This document shows positions 35,819 through 43,924 of a DNA stretch of 64,000 nucleotides, in pieces (position 1 is the first letter of the stretch; each line of letters starts with the position of its first letter). Source of the stretch: Leisingera caerulea DSM 24564 (GTDB taxonomy: Bacteria; Pseudomonadota; Alphaproteobacteria; Rhodobacterales; Rhodobacteraceae); assembly GCF_000473325.1 (NCBI RefSeq), contig NZ_KI421513.1:1683217-1747216 (forward strand). Direction: 5' to 3'. The notes under the pieces were generated by a model that ran no database searches, had not been told where the DNA came from, and saw nothing but the letters and a program-made list of their open reading frames with translations. The position numbers were made by a program, and so were the translations under genes.

Positions 35819-36673
35819 GTGGCCGAGTCTTTACTGAGTTTTTCTGAAGTGCTGTTATTTGGACGTCTGGTCGAAGACATAAAAATCGTCCCTAAATTCG
35901 CTGGCGCCATTGTTGGCACGGTCAATAATGTACAGAACCTGAGTGGTACGTCAGTGAACGGTGAATCGCTCGCGCCGGGTGACAAGGTTCTGGTGATGGC
36001 GCAGACCAATAAGGGGCAAAACGGCCTCTACAAAGTTGGCAGCGGCGAAAACAATCCTTGGGAAGATCAGCAGCAGTTCCCGAAAGGAACCATTGTTGAA
36101 ATTGCCCACGGACCCCGCCAGGGCTTGTGGAAACAGGTCGGCGATTACAGCGCGGGACAGCAGGAGTTTACCCGGGCCGGAAAGCGGCAGCAAAGAAGCC
36201 GGGGCCGCAACAACCTCTTGGCTGATCAGCTGAGTGATGATGCGAAACTCGCACGTATCTACGGGTTTTCATATGAAGGCACGTATTTCGAGCTGCCGGA
36301 ACCAGTGATTTTCCTGGTGCATGGCGACGGCGAAAGTGCGACAGCTGATAACGCGCCTCAGGATCAGGCTGCCCGTGCTCCTTTGGATCCTTCCGTGACC
36401 GGGGTTGCCTCAGCGGAATACCAGATCGCAAACGACATCCGGGTCTGGGACTATGACAAGGCCGATTATTCCATCCGCATGGACGTGATGACCGGTATGC
36501 TGGAACAGGTGCTGCTGGATGTCTATTTCGGCGGGGGCGGCCCTGATATCAGCGGCGCCAAGGTGAGCGGTGCCAAGGTCAGCGGGGCCAAGGTGAGCGG
36601 AGCCAAAGTCAGCGGGGCAAAAGTCAGTGGTGCCAAGGTCAGCGGCGCCAAGGCCCGCGGTTCAGGCGACTGA
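35819..36673 (+). CDS. SGAKV pentapeptide-repeat protein, candidate modified-peptide precursor
   Basis: A 284-residue protein; I chose a GTG start (then AESLLSFSEVLLFGRLVEDI) because GGGAG lies 9 nt upstream, whereas a TTG at 35702 has no ribosome site. Residues about 35-110 (LSGTSVNGESLAPGDKVLVM, QNGLYKVGSG) resemble a module common in phage tail-fibre proteins. Residues about 155-240 are unrecognised (IRVWDYDKADYSIRMDV). The end is six SGAKV, one SGAKA and RGSGD. AKVSG also fits the A(D/N)Lxx pentapeptide-repeat consensus, so a short beta-helix cap is the alternative to a RiPP core. Last gene of the run. Confidence 0.6.
   Translation: MAESLLSFSEVLLFGRLVEDIKIVPKFAGAIVGTVNNVQNLSGTSVNGESLAPGDKVLVMAQTNKGQNGLYKVGSGENNPWEDQQQFPKGTIVEIAHGPRQGLWKQVGDYSAGQQEFTRAGKRQQRSRGRNNLLADQLSDDAKLARIYGFSYEGTYFELPEPVIFLVHGDGESATADNAPQDQAARAPLDPSVTGVASAEYQIANDIRVWDYDKADYSIRMDVMTGMLEQVLLDVYFGGGGPDISGAKVSGAKVSGAKVSGAKVSGAKVSGAKVSGAKARGSGD
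36551..36655 (+). repeat. Seven 15-bp coding repeats (SGAKV)
   Basis: Seven in-frame units of AGCGGCGCCAAGGTG type. The glycine codon varies (GGC, GGT, GGG, GGA, GGG, GGT, GGC) and Lys, Val, Ala and Ser codons also change, while the peptide is identical in six units and ends SGAKA in the seventh. Drift at silent sites with a fixed peptide points to selection on the protein rather than recent slippage. Confidence 0.95.
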
Positions 36674-36761
36674 CACCGTTTTCTGCAGCAGGATTGAACC
36701 TGAAGATCGCCGCGGAGCGCGCGCCGCGGGGCGGCCATGAAGTCCCGTCATTTGGACTTGG

Positions 36762-38531
36762 TCAAAACCCCGCCTTTTTGAGCCCTTCGACAAAATGCAG
36801 GGTGTCTTCCTCCAGCCGGTCGGGCTGCACCTTGGCCCAGCGGTCCAGTGAAAAATTTGGATGTGCTTCGCGGTGCCTGGCCGCCATGTTGCGGGCTTGG
36901 TCCATGTCCCCCAACTGCGCATAGCTGGCCGCAAGCATGCGCTGTCCTTCGGTCGGGTTATTCATCTTGGTTAGCGTGTCGATCACCGCATCATACTGTT
37001 TGAGGTTGTAGTAAGCGCCGCCCAGGTGCCACAGATACTGATCCGGGAAATACGGGTTGAGCCGCATCGCCTGCTGCAGGTTTCCGATCGCGGCTTGATT
37101 GTCGCCGGAATGGGCCAGCGCATCGGCGTAATCCGACAGCAGGTCTGCGTCATTGGGGTTCAGAGCCAGCGCACGCCGGTAGGCGCCGATCGCTGCATCA
37201 TGCTCCTTGCGGTACAGATGCACAAAGCCAAGCTCGCCAAAGCCGCGGGCGTCTGTGGGATCCAGTTCTACCGCCCGCTGCGCATATGACAGGGCCGTAT
37301 CCAGCGCGTGCTCGGCGTCCTTGGCCCAGGAATAGCGCCAATCGATATTCATGGTCCGGGAGATTGCAGCAGAGGCCCGGGCATAGTCCTGGTCGCGCGC
37401 CAGGGCGCGCTCATACAGCGTTTGTGCCTCGCGGTTGTCCTGTCTTGTGTAACGGAAGATATACTGCTGGCCGCGCAGCACATAGCCGTAAGCGGCCAGA
37501 TCGGCGGGCGCCGTCTGTGCCATCCGCTTGCGCTCCTGGGCCTCGATCAGCACCGCAGTCGCGGCCACGATGGCGTCGGTCACCTCATCCTGAATGGCAA
37601 AGATATCGTCGATATTGCGGTCGTACCGTTCGCCCCAGATGGTGCGGCCGGTTTCCGCGTCGATCAGCTCCACGGCAATCCGGACACGGGCGGCGGCCCG
37701 CCTGACGCTGCCGCGGGCGACATAGCGTACCCCAAGTTCCCGGGCGGCCTCCTGCGGCGGCATGGTGGTGGCTTTGAAAAAGAAAGAGGAATTGCGGGCA
37801 ATGACGAAGAGGTTCTTGAACTTGTACAAATTCAGAATGATGTCCTCCGTCAGCCCGTCGGCAAACCAGCTGTCGGACGGCTCACCGCCGAGGCTGGCAA
37901 ACGGCAGCACGGCAACCGAAGGGATGCCGGGCGGCGGGCGGTGTGCCTGCTGGGTCTCCGGGCGCCGTGTTGCCGCCATGGCGGCACCAGCTACTTCGCT
38001 CCGGACGCAATAGGCGGCGACCGGCTCGGCAATATTCTTGAGCCGTTGCGGGCCGAGGAATTCAAAGCCGAAGCGCAGCCGATTGCGGATCTGCTCATAG
38101 ACGGACGCGCTGACAAAGACTCGGCCGGGTTCCGCGATTTCCTGCAGCCGTGCGGCAATATTCACGTTATCCCCGTGGATGCCGCGGTCATCGACCAGGA
38201 TTTCACCCATATGAACACCGGCCCGGAACCGCAGGTGCTGATCCTCCGGCCGTGTGTTGTTGCTCTGCTCGGCAATGCGGTGCAGCTCGACACCGAATTC
38301 CACGGCATTGGTAGCGGTTTCAAACAGGGCCAGGACCCCGTCGCCGCGGACAGCCACAACTTGCCCCTCATGCGCCTGGCAGGCCGTTTCCAGCTGTTCA
38401 AGGAGGGACTTCAGAGCGCTGTAGGTGTCGATCTCATCATTCCCCATCAGCCGGGCATAGCCGACAACATCGGCAAACAGCACCGCACCGAGCTGGCGCC
38501 GGACCGTTGTTGTCTTATTGTGGCCGCTCAC
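36762..38531 (-). CDS. Class III adenylate/guanylate cyclase with TolB-like and TPR domains
   Basis: A 589-residue protein with a GTG start (then SGHNKTTTVRRQLGAVLFAD) after AGGAGGAGGA. The cyclase domain (about 10-180) has metal aspartates in LFADVVGYARLMG and VRGDGVLALF, and the NVNIAARLQ motif with the transition-state Asn and Arg. A TolB-like segment (SVAVLPFASLGGEPSDSWFA, about 205-330) and TPRs (from about 380) follow. No membrane helix is seen. It is downstream of the GNAT gene by 49 nt on the same strand. A paralogue lies at 53941-55821. Confidence 0.85.
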   Translation of the reverse strand: MSGHNKTTTVRRQLGAVLFADVVGYARLMGNDEIDTYSALKSLLEQLETACQAHEGQVVAVRGDGVLALFETATNAVEFGVELHRIAEQSNNTRPEDQHLRFRAGVHMGEILVDDRGIHGDNVNIAARLQEIAEPGRVFVSASVYEQIRNRLRFGFEFLGPQRLKNIAEPVAAYCVRSEVAGAAMAATRRPETQQAHRPPPGIPSVAVLPFASLGGEPSDSWFADGLTEDIILNLYKFKNLFVIARNSSFFFKATTMPPQEAARELGVRYVARGSVRRAAARVRIAVELIDAETGRTIWGERYDRNIDDIFAIQDEVTDAIVAATAVLIEAQERKRMAQTAPADLAAYGYVLRGQQYIFRYTRQDNREAQTLYERALARDQDYARASAAISRTMNIDWRYSWAKDAEHALDTALSYAQRAVELDPTDARGFGELGFVHLYRKEHDAAIGAYRRALALNPNDADLLSDYADALAHSGDNQAAIGNLQQAMRLNPYFPDQYLWHLGGAYYNLKQYDAVIDTLTKMNNPTEGQRMLAASYAQLGDMDQARNMAARHREAHPNFSLDRWAKVQPDRLEEDTLHFVEGLKKAGF

Positions 38532-38580
38532 AAGCTGTCCTCCTCCTGTGAGTGCGGGCTGAGGCCGCTGTTGCCGCCGC

Positions 38581-39231
38581 TCATCCTTCCGGCGCGTCTG
38601 CAGGGCCAGGCGGCCAAGCCCATCCGGCGGCTTCTGCGCCGCGGAAACTGACCCGCGGACCGGCGCCAAGCTCCTGCGCCAGCGTTTTGCGGCTGGCGTC
38701 CCATTCCTCCCGCAGGAGGCCTACGGTGACCATGTCAAAAAAACGGCCTTCTGCAAACCATGCGGCCCGCATCCGGCCCTCGGTGGCGAAACCGGCACGC
38801 GCTGTCAGCTGTTCGCTGCGGGTGTTGTCGGCCCGGTAGTACGATGTAACGCGATTTAGCCCGATCTGCCGGAAGGCAAAGTCCAAAAGCAGTGCCAGGG
38901 CCCGGATTCCAACACCCTGCCTGCGCCTGGATTCTTCGATGAACATGGCAATCACCGCATCACGGTTCACCGCCGAGATGCTCTCCAGGCCGGTGATGCC
39001 GCATAGCTCACCGGATTCTGTGGTGAGAGCAAACCAGCACTTGCTGGCGTTTGCCTTGGTATCGTTGAAAAGCTCCCACGCCTGCTCAAGTCCCGGCGCA
39101 CTGAGCGGAACGCGGGTCGAGCGGTCGAAACAAGCCATGTCGGCAATGTTCTGAAGCCAGCAAGCGGCTGTGGTGAGGTCTTCTGTTTCCAGCGGTCTGA
39201 GCTGAAAACCTGCGGAGTTCCGGTCCGGCAT
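38581..39231 (-). CDS. GNAT-family N-acetyltransferase (RimJ/RimL type)
   Basis: A 216-residue protein starting MPDRNSAGFQLRPLETEDLT after AAAGGGGCGG. The acetyl-CoA loop RRRQGVGIRALALLLDFAF (with the Q/RxxGxG pattern) and the later FRQIGLNRVTSYYRADN and SEQLTARAGF segments identify GNAT acetyltransferases of the RimJ/RimL branch. Family members acetylate protein N-termini or small amines; the target is unknown. Probably the first gene of a two-gene transcript with the cyclase. Confidence 0.82.
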   Translation of the reverse strand: MPDRNSAGFQLRPLETEDLTTAACWLQNIADMACFDRSTRVPLSAPGLEQAWELFNDTKANASKCWFALTTESGELCGITGLESISAVNRDAVIAMFIEESRRRQGVGIRALALLLDFAFRQIGLNRVTSYYRADNTRSEQLTARAGFATEGRMRAAWFAEGRFFDMVTVGLLREEWDASRKTLAQELGAGPRVSFRGAEAAGWAWPPGPADAPEG

Positions 39232-39469
39232 CTGCCGCCCCTTTCGATTTTTGCAACGTGGGGCTCCCCCGGTATCCGGCCTGGCCGGGAAAGCGCAGTT
39301 AACAGACTTATACCACAACTCCGGGCAGCTTTGGGGGCGAAGGGGGCGGGGCATCGGAACAGCCCGGCAGCCTGCAGGCTCCAAGCCGAGAGTGGCGGCG
39401 AAGAAAAACAGTGACGGGCGTCTTTTAGGGTTGCGACTCTGCAGCGCTATGATTAAACCCCGCCGCAGT

Positions 39470-39546
39470 GGACCGATAGCTCAGCTGGATAGAGTACTTG
39501 ACTACGAATCAAGGGGTCGGGGGTTCGAATCCTCCTCGGTCCGCCA
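39470..39546 (+). tRNA. tRNA-Arg (ACG)
   Basis: A 77-nt cloverleaf. Acceptor GGACCGA pairs with TCGGTCC, anticodon stem CTTGA/TCAAG encloses CTACGAA (anticodon ACG), the T-arm contains GGTTCGAATCC, and CCA is encoded. Mobile DNA starts shortly after its 3' end, so it may be an integration site. Confidence 0.97.
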
Positions 39547-40071
39547 CTTCCTTTCTATAGAATGCCAAGCAAAACTGACCTTTCTGTCAGTTTGGTGACC
39601 CAGCTCCTGTTTTTTGCTCGCGGGTTCTGTTACGTTTGAATTGACTTCCTTCAGGAAAATCAGGGCTGATTTGCAGGTTCAATCGGCAAAGCCACCTGTT
39701 CCAGCCGAGCCATCATCGGCTATGAGCGCCAGGCTGGATTGCTGCGGGCGCAGTCGATCACGAACGGCCCGAAGCAGACACGATTCGAGCCGCGTTTGCT
39801 CTTCGCCTGTCATGCACGAAGGGCGGTTTGCGGACCTTCTCGGCAGGTGCGAGATCACGTGGTGCCATCTGAGGAAGCTGACATTCCGGCTTTCATTTAG
39901 TCCCATTTATTTCTGCGTCGCCGCAGGGCATCTCCGAGCCCAAACCGCCGGGTGCCGCGCAAGGAATGAACGTGTGAGAAGCGTGCAGAGCGGACATTGC
40001 CATGGCGAGGCCAGCCCCGTGAACAGGCATGCAGTTTTGACCCCGTAGCGGGGAAATCGGCGTCCAAAAAT
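39547..40071. other. Gene-poor stretch after tRNA-Arg
   Basis: No supported gene. Short open frames on both strands lack motifs. A hairpin at 39572-39593 follows the tRNA. Near 40036-40070 the sequence TTTTGACCCCGTAGCGGGG followed by CGTCCAAAAA resembles ends of IS21-family elements, a possible relic beneath the ISL3 insertion. Confidence 0.5.
39572..39593 (+). terminator. Hairpin downstream of tRNA-Arg
   Basis: AAACTGAC (39572-39579) and GTCAGTTT (39586-39593) form a perfect 8-bp stem with a CTTTCT loop; the U-run is only three bases, so termination would be weak. Confidence 0.45.
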
Positions 40072-40094
40072 GGCTCTGACTCAGTTTTGGTGCA
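40072..40094 (+). repeat. ISL3 terminal inverted repeat, left
   Basis: The repeat begins GGCTCTGACTCAG and ends GGTGCA; it pairs with 41720-41742. Confidence 0.8.
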
Positions 40095-40112
40095 ACTTCG
40101 GCCTCCCTCAGA

Positions 40113-41675
40113 TCAGAGCGCTTGAACGAGCCGCGCTTTGAGCAGGTCGATGTTCGCCCTTCCATACATCTGGCGTTTGAGCGTTTTGAGGCGGTTAATC
40201 TGCCCTTCAGTCTGCCCGTTCGACCATGGTTCCCGAAGCGCCGCGGCGACCGCTGCCTGATCTCGCCGCAGCCCGCGGGCAAAGGCACCGAGCAGCCCGT
40301 CTTCCGCTTCATTCAGCCATCCTTCCAGCGCGCCTTCGCGAGCATTGCGTACCATGTCCGTAAACCGGTCGGTCAGCCTTCGGGCTGTGGCGAGAGCAGG
40401 CAGCGAAGCTTCGATCCTTGCGACCTGGATGGCATCCGCCTTGCACAGATGATCCCGGCCCAGGGTCAGGAGGCGGGCAATCTTGCGCGCGGGCGGCGAT
40501 TTTTCTGCTCCCGATGGCGCGGCCCGCCCGGCACGGCGCTGGCGCGTGGCCCATTCCCCGACGACGCGGAGGCTGCCCTGGAAACCATCGGCCCGCAGCC
40601 GGCGCCAGATTTCGGCGCCGTTCCGGCAGCCGCCCGCCCATTCCCGCTCCAGCCGCGGCAGCCAAGGAGTCAGACTGCTCTCACGGATGCGGAAAACATC
40701 CTCGCGTTCCCCGCGCAAAATCTGGCGGACGAGCTGGCGGCTGAGCCCTGTCTGGCGAACGATCCGCCGGATCGGTACGCCATCATCAGCCATCTGGCGA
40801 ACCATCCGGTTGGTTTGCTGGCGGCGCAGATAGCCTTCGTATTGCAGCTTTTCAGCGGCTGTCAGCAGCTTTGGGTCCAGTGTCTTTGCTCCGATCGCTT
40901 TGCGGATGGCAGGCATGTTACGCTGCACAGCGGCCAGGAAAGCTGTGCTCACGTTTTCTAACAGGTGCCAGCGGTCGGCAACCTGAACCGCTTTTGGCAA
41001 GGCCCGAGAGACGGCACCTCCATAGCCTCCGTTGCGGTCGCGGGCGACGACCTCAATCCCTGGACGGGCCCGCAGCCAGGCCTCGACCGTGGCCGGTTCC
41101 CGGTCCGGAAGGAGATCAATGACCCGGCGCCGCTCCAGATCGCAGATCAAAGTGCCGTATCGCTGCCCCTTTCGCCAAGCCCAATCGTCGATACCTATAA
41201 CGCGGAGATCACTGTTTGAGGCCTCAGCCGTGTCCCGGATGCTGCGGAGGAAAGTATCCTTGCTGACCGGCAGCAGGAGCCGTGCGGCGAGCGCCTGTGC
41301 CGGACGCCCGCCGAGTGCCAGGCCGAGGTGCCGGACCAGTCCTTGCAGACGGGAGGTGCGCCGCGCATGTGGCCGGGTCACGTCCGCCGGAAACCGCTCG
41401 GCAAATATCTTGGCTGGGCAATGCAGAGCACGGCAGCGAAAGCGGCGAACCAGCAGGACCAGTTCCACCTTCCGGCCATGCGCAGGAAGATCGGCAGGCC
41501 GTCGGCGGTACCTGCTGTGAACATGGCGTGAAGCCGTGCCGCAGCGCGGGCACGCCGCCGTGGCTTTGGCGGAACGCGAGTGGATCCGGACCGTGTTCCC
41601 AACAAGCTCAACCTGGTCGGCCTTGAGACCTGCTGGCAGGAAATCCCGCCGTGAAAACTGTGACGCCATCGGCAA
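40113..41675 (-). CDS. ISL3-family transposase
   Basis: A 520-residue transposase starting MPMASQFSRRDFLPAGLKAD. The N-terminal zinc finger is ATAACPRCGTASRHVHSRY with a second Cys pair in CRALHCPAKIF. The DDE core has VIGIDDWAWRKGQRYGTLI, VVARDRNGGYGGAVSRALP and the late WSNGQTEGQINRLKTLKRQM containing the catalytic Glu. The frame is intact, so the element could still be active. Confidence 0.92.
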   Translation of the reverse strand: MPMASQFSRRDFLPAGLKADQVELVGNTVRIHSRSAKATAACPRCGTASRHVHSRYRRRPADLPAHGRKVELVLLVRRFRCRALHCPAKIFAERFPADVTRPHARRTSRLQGLVRHLGLALGGRPAQALAARLLLPVSKDTFLRSIRDTAEASNSDLRVIGIDDWAWRKGQRYGTLICDLERRRVIDLLPDREPATVEAWLRARPGIEVVARDRNGGYGGAVSRALPKAVQVADRWHLLENVSTAFLAAVQRNMPAIRKAIGAKTLDPKLLTAAEKLQYEGYLRRQQTNRMVRQMADDGVPIRRIVRQTGLSRQLVRQILRGEREDVFRIRESSLTPWLPRLEREWAGGCRNGAEIWRRLRADGFQGSLRVVGEWATRQRRAGRAAPSGAEKSPPARKIARLLTLGRDHLCKADAIQVARIEASLPALATARRLTDRFTDMVRNAREGALEGWLNEAEDGLLGAFARGLRRDQAAVAAALREPWSNGQTEGQINRLKTLKRQMYGRANIDLLKARLVQAL

Positions 41676-41719
41676 CCTCCTCCAAAACCTGCCAATATAT
41701 AGCGCTTAGCAGGTTGGGC

Positions 41720-41742
41720 TGCACCAAATCTGCTTCAGAGCC
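41720..41742 (-). repeat. ISL3 terminal inverted repeat, right
   Basis: Read outward it begins GGCTCTGAAGCAG and ends GGTGCA; the partner is 40072-40094. Confidence 0.8.
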
Positions 41743-41897
41743 AAAGTTCCATGCCGATTGACACTTTAGCGACTTGAAACACTCAAGTAAGGGCGCAGGA
41801 CACAACCACCTGCCTCACACAGCTTGAGCTGTGACCAGTTGGAAATGTAGAACCTGTTCGTTTCATCAGGTTCTACTTTCCATAAACTGGCTAACGG

Positions 41898-42557
41898 TTA
41901 GGCAAGCTCACGCGCAATGTGACGTGCCTGGGTCTGAGCTGAGGCGACCGAAGCTTTGTGACGCTCATCGGCGAATTCCTGATACTCGGCCGCAGCTTCG
42001 AACATGCGTTCTGCGCCCAGGTACTTGCGCAATGTGCTGATATGCGCAGAAAGGTGACCCGAGTCATTACGAATTCCACCCTCCTCAAAGCCGAATTCGC
42101 CAGCCGATGTCAGCAGCACCAGTGTTTTGCCGGACATGATCGGTTCCAGAGGGAAGTCGCCGCGCGCCAAATCAAACGTAAAGGTCTTGTTGATCCGGAT
42201 GATCTGATCAAACCAAGCCTTCAGGGCTGCGGGCATGCCGTAGTTGTACATGGGCGTCGAAATCAGCAGGATGTCAGAGCGGTCGAGCTCGTCAATCAGC
42301 GTATCAGACAAGCTGACCAAAGCGTTCTGTTCAGGAGTGCGTTCCTCTTCTGCTGTGAAGACGGACGCAATCCAATCGTTGGAAATGAAATCCGGCGGGG
42401 TCATTCCGACGTCACGCAGAATAATCTCGACGTCCGGATCAACCGTTTTCCATTCTTCCACGAAACTGTCCGCCAAGGCGCGGGAAATGGAGTTATAGGC
42501 CGCAACAGGGTTGTCGGTGCGGCGCACGCTGGCGTCAATTCTCAGGATTGTGGTCAT
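41898..42557 (-). CDS. FMN-dependent NADH-azoreductase/quinone reductase
   Basis: A 219-residue flavodoxin-fold oxidoreductase of the AzoR (AcpD) family. The phosphate-binding start ILRIDASVRRTDNP, the FMN motif STPMYNYGMPAALKAWFDQI and the later LLTSAGEFGF are present. Such enzymes reduce quinones or azo compounds with NADH in the cytosol, often against electrophile stress. It lies between the insertion sequence and the amidase operon on the same strand, 95 nt after the amidase stop, so it may be co-expressed. Confidence 0.85.
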   Translation of the reverse strand: MTTILRIDASVRRTDNPVAAYNSISRALADSFVEEWKTVDPDVEIILRDVGMTPPDFISNDWIASVFTAEEERTPEQNALVSLSDTLIDELDRSDILLISTPMYNYGMPAALKAWFDQIIRINKTFTFDLARGDFPLEPIMSGKTLVLLTSAGEFGFEEGGIRNDSGHLSAHISTLRKYLGAERMFEAAAEYQEFADERHKASVASAQTQARHIARELA

Positions 42558-42652
42558 ATTGTCACCTAGTCAGTTTGCAATGAACCAATCAAAGGTGAAG
42601 CCAATGACGCGCGGGTACAAATGAAGAGAATTCTGAATAGAGTGAACTGACC

Positions 42653-43924
42653 TCACCCATCTCTAATCGCTGAAAAAATCTTCTCCAGATGAGACGCCGT
42701 CGCGAGTACATCCGCATCCCTGTTTGCGCCGCCGCTCAAGGATAGGCTGATCCCCGGTCTTCGGTCTCCAAATGGAATGGAAATTGTTGGGGCATTGAGG
42801 AAAGCGGCTTTCATCGATACCGACAGGATAAGGGCGTTTTCCCGTGCAAAGACCCCTTTATCGCGGGTCACAGCCTGAACAGACGGCGGGTACGACGGCA
42901 ATGTCGGGTAAAGCAGCATCTTCCCTGCCAGTTCCCTGCCAAAGTCCGGGATGAGGGCCCGCCGGATTTCCAGCAATGCCTGCAGATCTGTGCCAAGGAT
43001 TGAAGCCGCCTGAGCAAGGCGATCCTGCACATTTGGGTCCAGTCTGGCCTGCTGGTCTCCGACCAAACCTGGCAGAAGACGAAAGGCTTCGGCACTCACC
43101 AGCGTTCCATAGGTTTGGAAAATCTCCGTGATACAAGTGAAACTTCGGATTTCAACCCTTTCCAATTCGATGCCATGATCGGACAAATGCTGCAGGACCT
43201 GTTCGTACATTGTCTTGATTTTCGGGGTAAATCCCGCTAGAGCATCTTCCCTCAGGCACAGAATTTCACGACAGGCGTGCCCGGTTTCTTTGCAATCCGA
43301 CAAAACGCGATCCACAGCGCAAATCTGACTGACGTTTAAAGCGAGTGAGCCTGGCGTATCCAGAGAAGGCGCCAGAGGTAAAACCCCGGCGCGTTCATAG
43401 CGGTCCATAGTTGGGCGAAACCCCACCAGGCCCTGACAGGCGGCCGGAATGCGCACGGAGCCGGAGGTATCTGTGCCCAAGGCGATGTCGGCCAAGCCCA
43501 AGGCAACGGCTGACGCCGATCCGCTTGAGGACCCTCCAGGCACCATTGTGCTATCCAACGCATTCAGAGGGGTGCCGAAATGCGGATTAACTCCGAGCCC
43601 GGAGAAGGCGAATTCCGACATGTTCACATGGCCCAGAATGATCGCGCCCGCAGACCGGAGCCTGGCCACGACCGGGGCGTCTTTGTCTGCTGGCTGAGGG
43701 TCGATGGCCAAAGATCCCGCATTGCTTCGGAGCGCTTGCACGTCGATATTGGCCTTCACCGCAAGAAACTGGCCGTCCAACGGCCCAAGCATCTTCCCTG
43801 CGGCCTGCCGCGCGGCGGAGGATCGGGCATCCTGCAACAGTCTATCTGGCGCAACGCCAAGGAATACCTCGCGCTGCGCGTCGAGCGAAGCCAGGAAGTC
43901 GCGCGCCCGTTGAAGGATATTCAT
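42653..43924 (-). CDS. Amidase signature-family hydrolase
   Basis: A 423-residue enzyme. The Ser-cisSer-Lys triad is visible: K57 in FLAVKANIDVQ, the cis-Ser in PGGSSSGSASAVALG (about 132) and the nucleophile in GTDTSGSVRIPAACQG (about S156). Relatives include AtzF/allophanate hydrolases, GatA-like amidases and urea amidolyase parts. It overlaps the deacetylase-like gene by 4 nt and is last in the catabolic operon, consistent with a final amide or carbamoyl hydrolysis releasing ammonia. The substrate is unknown. Confidence 0.85.
   Translation of the reverse strand: MNILQRARDFLASLDAQREVFLGVAPDRLLQDARSSAARQAAGKMLGPLDGQFLAVKANIDVQALRSNAGSLAIDPQPADKDAPVVARLRSAGAIILGHVNMSEFAFSGLGVNPHFGTPLNALDSTMVPGGSSSGSASAVALGLADIALGTDTSGSVRIPAACQGLVGFRPTMDRYERAGVLPLAPSLDTPGSLALNVSQICAVDRVLSDCKETGHACREILCLREDALAGFTPKIKTMYEQVLQHLSDHGIELERVEIRSFTCITEIFQTYGTLVSAEAFRLLPGLVGDQQARLDPNVQDRLAQAASILGTDLQALLEIRRALIPDFGRELAGKMLLYPTLPSYPPSVQAVTRDKGVFARENALILSVSMKAAFLNAPTISIPFGDRRPGISLSLSGGANRDADVLATASHLEKIFSAIRDG

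Larger units (their letters stand above)
40072..41742 (-). mobile_element. ISL3-family insertion sequence
   Basis: A 1671-bp element bounded by 23-bp imperfect inverted repeats: left end 40072-40094 begins GGCTCTGACTCAG, right end 41720-41742 read outward begins GGCTCTGAAGCAG, with about three mismatches between them. It carries one transposase gene. The expected 8-bp target duplication is not present (CCAAAAAT on the left, AAAGTTCC on the right), suggesting rearrangement after insertion. Confidence 0.85.

Noticed and set aside
37308..38651. A 447-codon frame antisense to the cyclase-TPR gene
   Set aside because: The cyclase gene has intact catalytic motifs and a strong ribosome site; the antisense frame has neither.
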